Of a stretch of 7,796 nt of DNA, positions 5,786 through 7,796 are shown piece by piece. How positions within the stretch are numbered: the stretch's first letter is position 1; the number at the start of each line of letters is the position of its first letter. The stretch covers positions 1 through 7,796 of the forward strand of contig CAKAQP010000108.1 in the NCBI GenBank assembly GCA_916720285.1. Direction: 5' to 3'. Source of the DNA: an uncultured Lachnoanaerobaculum sp. (GTDB lineage Bacteria > Bacillota > Clostridia > Lachnospirales > Lachnospiraceae). The translations under genes were made by a program, and so were the position numbers. The notes under the pieces are model-generated. The model was not told the origin of the DNA. It made no database searches and worked only from the letters and a program-made list of their open reading frames with translations.

Positions 5786-6961
5786 TTAAAATTTTTCTTT
5801 ATTCTTCATCATTCTCACCGACCATATCGCTATCCCTGTTCCTATAACACTAAGCAGGATATTTACACTCAAAAGCGCTCTCATTCCCATATAGTCAAGT
5901 ATTGCTCCACCAAACAGTGATCCGAGCACTGTGCCGGCCGACATCATTCCCGACATAAATGCCTGTCCTGTTGCATGGTCTTCTTCTCTTACTGCCGTAC
6001 CTGTAAAATATACTGAAGCCGCAGCCATTATCGCAAAGCTGCATATCTGTGAAAGTTGAGTAATATATATCATTTCGATATTAGTTGAAGCAAAATAAAG
6101 TACCGCCCTTAATATATATCCTGCACATGCGATAATCATAAGATTTCCCACTTTTATCTTCTTCATAATAAAAGAAAATGTAAACAAAACAGGAATCTCC
6201 ACTACAGCCTGAATAAACATCGCCGTTCCGAGATTACCGCTGTTACCACCAAGAGACTGTACAATTTGCAAAAGATATGTCCCTATAATATTGTGTGAGA
6301 AGAAAATAAAAAGCACTGCCAAAAGCATTATAGAAAAATATGGATATTTTCTTATAAAACTGATTACATTTGTTTGCTTATATTCGTCACTCTCAAATAC
6401 GGATTTCTTTGTGTGTGGCATTGTACTTACAACACATAATAATAAGACCATAATTATAAGGCCTGAAGCAGGTATTATTTTTGTTCCGAATCTAAGTGCC
6501 ATATTACCGATAAGCAAAGCCATAATTGCATACATTGCGGAACCTGTACCTCTGGCAACTCCGAAATTAAGTTTTACCCCTTCCCTCTCATATGCAAACA
6601 ATGCCGTATTTATCATCGGCAAATATATACTTGCTATTATATACATCAAGCCGAAAAGAACTGCAATCAGCCACCTTTCTTTTACAATAAACAGCATAAT
6701 ACATATAAGTATATATGGTAATCCCAATAAAATAATCATTCTTTTCCATGTCAAAATTTTTATCCTGTCACATAAATTACCCGCCAAAGGTTGTAATATT
6801 ACTGCGACCAAACAAAATACAGCTGTAATAATTCCTATCAAGCTGTTACCAAATCCGTTGCCCTGCAAATAGAATGATATAAACCCTGCACTTGGGCAAA
6901 ACATCATCCAATATAGGCCTTGCAATAAAATATATTGAATATTTATCTTTTTATCTTTCAT
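5786..6961 (-). CDS. MFS transporter, LacY/HcaT-like (MFS_1-like) proton symporter type
   Basis: A 391-residue integral membrane protein with about 12 hydrophobic helices and a central hydrophilic loop around 182-205, typical of a major facilitator. The loop after helix 2 carries a motif-A-like GNLCDRIKILTWKR (61-74). ARGTGSAMYAI (136-146) resembles the helix-5 A-R-x-x-G segment of LacY/HcaT-type symporters, and E255 and R285 lie where those families keep charged residues in helices 8 and 9. This suggests H+-coupled uptake of a sugar, nucleoside or aromatic acid; the substrate cannot be named. The start follows the HAD stop by one base. The nearest purine-rich stretch, AAGGAAG, is more than ten bases upstream, so translation probably depends on coupling. 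Pairing with a beta-PGM-like enzyme suggests carbohydrate use, although most such loci use an ABC or PTS importer. An efflux role is less likely but possible. Confidence 0.85.
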   Translation of the reverse strand: MKDKKINIQYILLQGLYWMMFCPSAGFISFYLQGNGFGNSLIGIITAVFCLVAVILQPLAGNLCDRIKILTWKRMIILLGLPYILICIMLFIVKERWLIAVLFGLMYIIASIYLPMINTALFAYEREGVKLNFGVARGTGSAMYAIMALLIGNMALRFGTKIIPASGLIIMVLLLCVVSTMPHTKKSVFESDEYKQTNVISFIRKYPYFSIMLLAVLFIFFSHNIIGTYLLQIVQSLGGNSGNLGTAMFIQAVVEIPVLFTFSFIMKKIKVGNLMIIACAGYILRAVLYFASTNIEMIYITQLSQICSFAIMAAASVYFTGTAVREEDHATGQAFMSGMMSAGTVLGSLFGGAILDYMGMRALLSVNILLSVIGTGIAIWSVRMMKNKEKF

Positions 6962-6962
6962 C

Positions 6963-7631
6963 TTATGCTTTCGCTTCCTTGTTTTCCTTGCTTATCCAGT
7001 CTATAACTTCATCAAGGTCAGCCTTTACATCATCAACTTTTGTTTTTATATCATCTGTCGGTTCTATAGTATCAGGAACCATTATTACCCTCGCACCTGC
7101 TGCAATTCCGGCATTTAACCCATTTATAGAGTCTTCCAGTACCAGACTTTGTCCTATATCTGTTTTTACCTTATCTGCCGCTTTTAAAAATATATCCGGT
7201 GCCGGCTTACCGTTTTTTATCTCATCACCGCATGTAAAATCATCAAAATAGTCATATACACCTGCCATTTTAAGATATTTTATTGCCACCTCTCTCTTTG
7301 TAGAAGTTGCAAGACAGGTCTTAATATTGTTTTCCTTCAAATATTTAAGCAAATTATCAAGTCCCTTTTTCTTTGTAAGTCCATGCTCTCTTATATGAGA
7401 AACAATATACTCCTCTCTGGCATCTCTCCCCTTTTCTATATCAAATTCATCGCCTGCGTCAGCTCTCAAAATCTCATATACCAAAGCTCTGTTGGCACCC
7501 TTTATCTTAAGTATAGCTTCATCACTAATTCTGCATCCCTGAAGTATGGCTGCATTCTGCCATGCTTTTCCATACAGTCTTTCCGTATCAAACATCAGAC
7601 CGTCCATATCAAATAAAACCGCTTTTATCAT
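6963..7631 (-). CDS. HAD-superfamily sugar-phosphate phosphatase/mutase, beta-phosphoglucomutase-like
   Basis: A 222-residue cytosolic HAD hydrolase of the usual length for the PGM-like subgroup (about 215-230). Motif I is DMDGL with nucleophile D8 and acid/base D10; motif II is ATST around 108-111; K142 in GKPAP is motif III; E166-D167 in LEDSINGLNAG is motif IV and would bind Mg2+. Residues 15-80 form the helical cap. Family members either isomerise beta-glucose-1-phosphate or dephosphorylate small sugar phosphates, and the sequence alone does not decide between them. The start is placed at ATG 7631..7629, which has AGGTGG at 7645..7640 eight bases upstream. A longer frame from GTG 7643 would begin inside that ribosome site and is rejected. 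The stop lies one base before the permease ATG, so the two genes are probably co-translated and may handle one carbohydrate. Confidence 0.9.
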   Translation of the reverse strand: MIKAVLFDMDGLMFDTERLYGKAWQNAAILQGCRISDEAILKIKGANRALVYEILRADAGDEFDIEKGRDAREEYIVSHIREHGLTKKKGLDNLLKYLKENNIKTCLATSTKREVAIKYLKMAGVYDYFDDFTCGDEIKNGKPAPDIFLKAADKVKTDIGQSLVLEDSINGLNAGIAAGARVIMVPDTIEPTDDIKTKVDDVKADLDEVIDWISKENKEAKA

Positions 7632-7639
7632 TATTATAT

Positions 7640-7645
7640 CCACCT
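7640..7645 (-). promoter_or_regulatory. Ribosome binding site that fixes the HAD gene start
   Basis: AGGTGG on the minus strand ends eight bases before ATG 7631. The in-frame GTG at 7643..7641 is part of this site, so the protein begins MIKAVLFD, the normal N-terminus for a HAD fold with its first strand directly preceding DxD. Confidence 0.75.
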
Positions 7646-7692
7646 TTTTTACTTTATATTAAGATAACATTTTTTTATATTAAAAGCCATAA

Positions 7693-7720
7693 ATTATATT
7701 TATCTTCAATTATCAGTAAA
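7693..7720 (-). promoter_or_regulatory. Candidate promoter for the HAD-MFS gene pair
   Basis: On the minus strand a perfect TATAAT lies at 7698..7693, with TTTACT (4 of 6 matches to TTGACA) at 7720..7715 and a 16-base spacer. Transcription would begin near 7686, leaving a 5' leader of about 55 bases before the ATG at 7631. The region is very AT-rich, so chance matches are likely; the exact -10 and its position between two genes are the main support. Confidence 0.4.
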
Positions 7721-7727
7721 TGTATTA

Positions 7728-7796
7728 CTATGATAATCTATCCTTCCAACCGATTACACGCTCTCTCATTCCCTCTATATCCAGTACTCCATAAGC
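7728..7796 (-). CDS. C-terminal end of an unidentified protein (cut by window edge)
   Basis: The minus strand from base 7796 is open in the frame beginning GCT and reaches a TAG at 7730..7728, giving 22 residues that include IEGMRERVIGWKDRL and end in S. The mixed charged and aromatic composition is protein-like. A second frame is also open for 18 codons but reads less like a protein. I do not recognise the family from so short a tail. About 96 bases separate its stop from the start of the HAD gene, so it may belong to a different transcript; no clear U-tailed hairpin follows it. Confidence 0.5.
   Translation of the reverse strand, partial: AYGVLDIEGMRERVIGWKDRLS

Noticed and set aside
6291..6872. 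193-codon open frame on the plus strand
   Set aside because: It lies wholly within the MFS permease gene on the opposite strand. Its length is explained by the complement of hydrophobic codons, and it has no homology-like motifs.
7632..7643. GTG start adding four residues to the HAD protein
   Set aside because: The GTG is part of the AGGTGG ribosome site for ATG 7631, and the extra residues precede the normal N-terminal strand.
1..7796. Complete capsule/O-antigen cluster, CRISPR, mobile element or defence system
   Set aside because: No flippase, polymerase, initiating transferase, transposase, integrase, nuclease, regularly spaced repeats or tRNA-like cloverleaf could be seen on either strand.

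Overview
The window is AT-rich DNA in which every supportable gene lies on the minus strand, so the biology reads from high to low coordinates. AGA-rich arginine usage, purine-rich G-tract ribosome sites and the look of the hypothetical membrane proteins suggest a low-GC Firmicute, most likely a Lachnospiraceae member. That placement is an inference from protein style; no marker gene is present.

Layout in transcription order. (1) The right edge holds the last 22 codons of an unidentified gene (7796..7728). (2) After a short AT-rich gap with a candidate promoter come a beta-phosphoglucomutase-like HAD phosphatase/mutase (7631..6963) and a 12-helix MFS permease (6961..5786), one base apart and probably translationally coupled. 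(3) A 98-base gap leads to a family 2 glycosyltransferase starting at TTG (5687..4857). (4) A 99-base gap with a good extended -10 promoter precedes three tightly packed genes: glucose-1-phosphate cytidylyltransferase (rfbF), CDP-glucose 4,6-dehydratase (rfbG) and the PLP/[2Fe-2S] CDP-4-keto-6-deoxyglucose 3-dehydrase (rfbH). These turn glucose-1-phosphate and CTP into the CDP-3,6-dideoxy-4-keto-hexose precursor branch. A strong intrinsic terminator closes the unit directly after rfbH. (5) A separate extended -10 promoter then drives two small uncharacterised membrane protein genes (1405..998 and 996..31), again one base apart. The left 30 bases may contain the start of a following gene.

How it fits together. 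rfbFGH supply a nucleotide-activated deoxysugar for a surface polysaccharide or glycan, and the neighbouring glycosyltransferase is a reasonable but unproven user. The pathway is incomplete here: neither the NADH-dependent reductase partner of RfbH (E3, RfbI/AscD type) nor any final reductase, epimerase or methyl/acyl-transferring enzyme is present, so the end sugar cannot be named. No flippase, polymerase or chain-length regulator is seen, so this is not a full capsule or O-antigen cluster.

I saw no tRNA, rRNA, CRISPR array, insertion sequence, phage gene or defence system. The most useful points are the start-codon corrections (four genes), the promoter/terminator boundaries, a perfect 14-base palindrome inside the rfbF promoter spacer, the unpaired RfbH enzyme, and the membrane-protein pair of unknown function.
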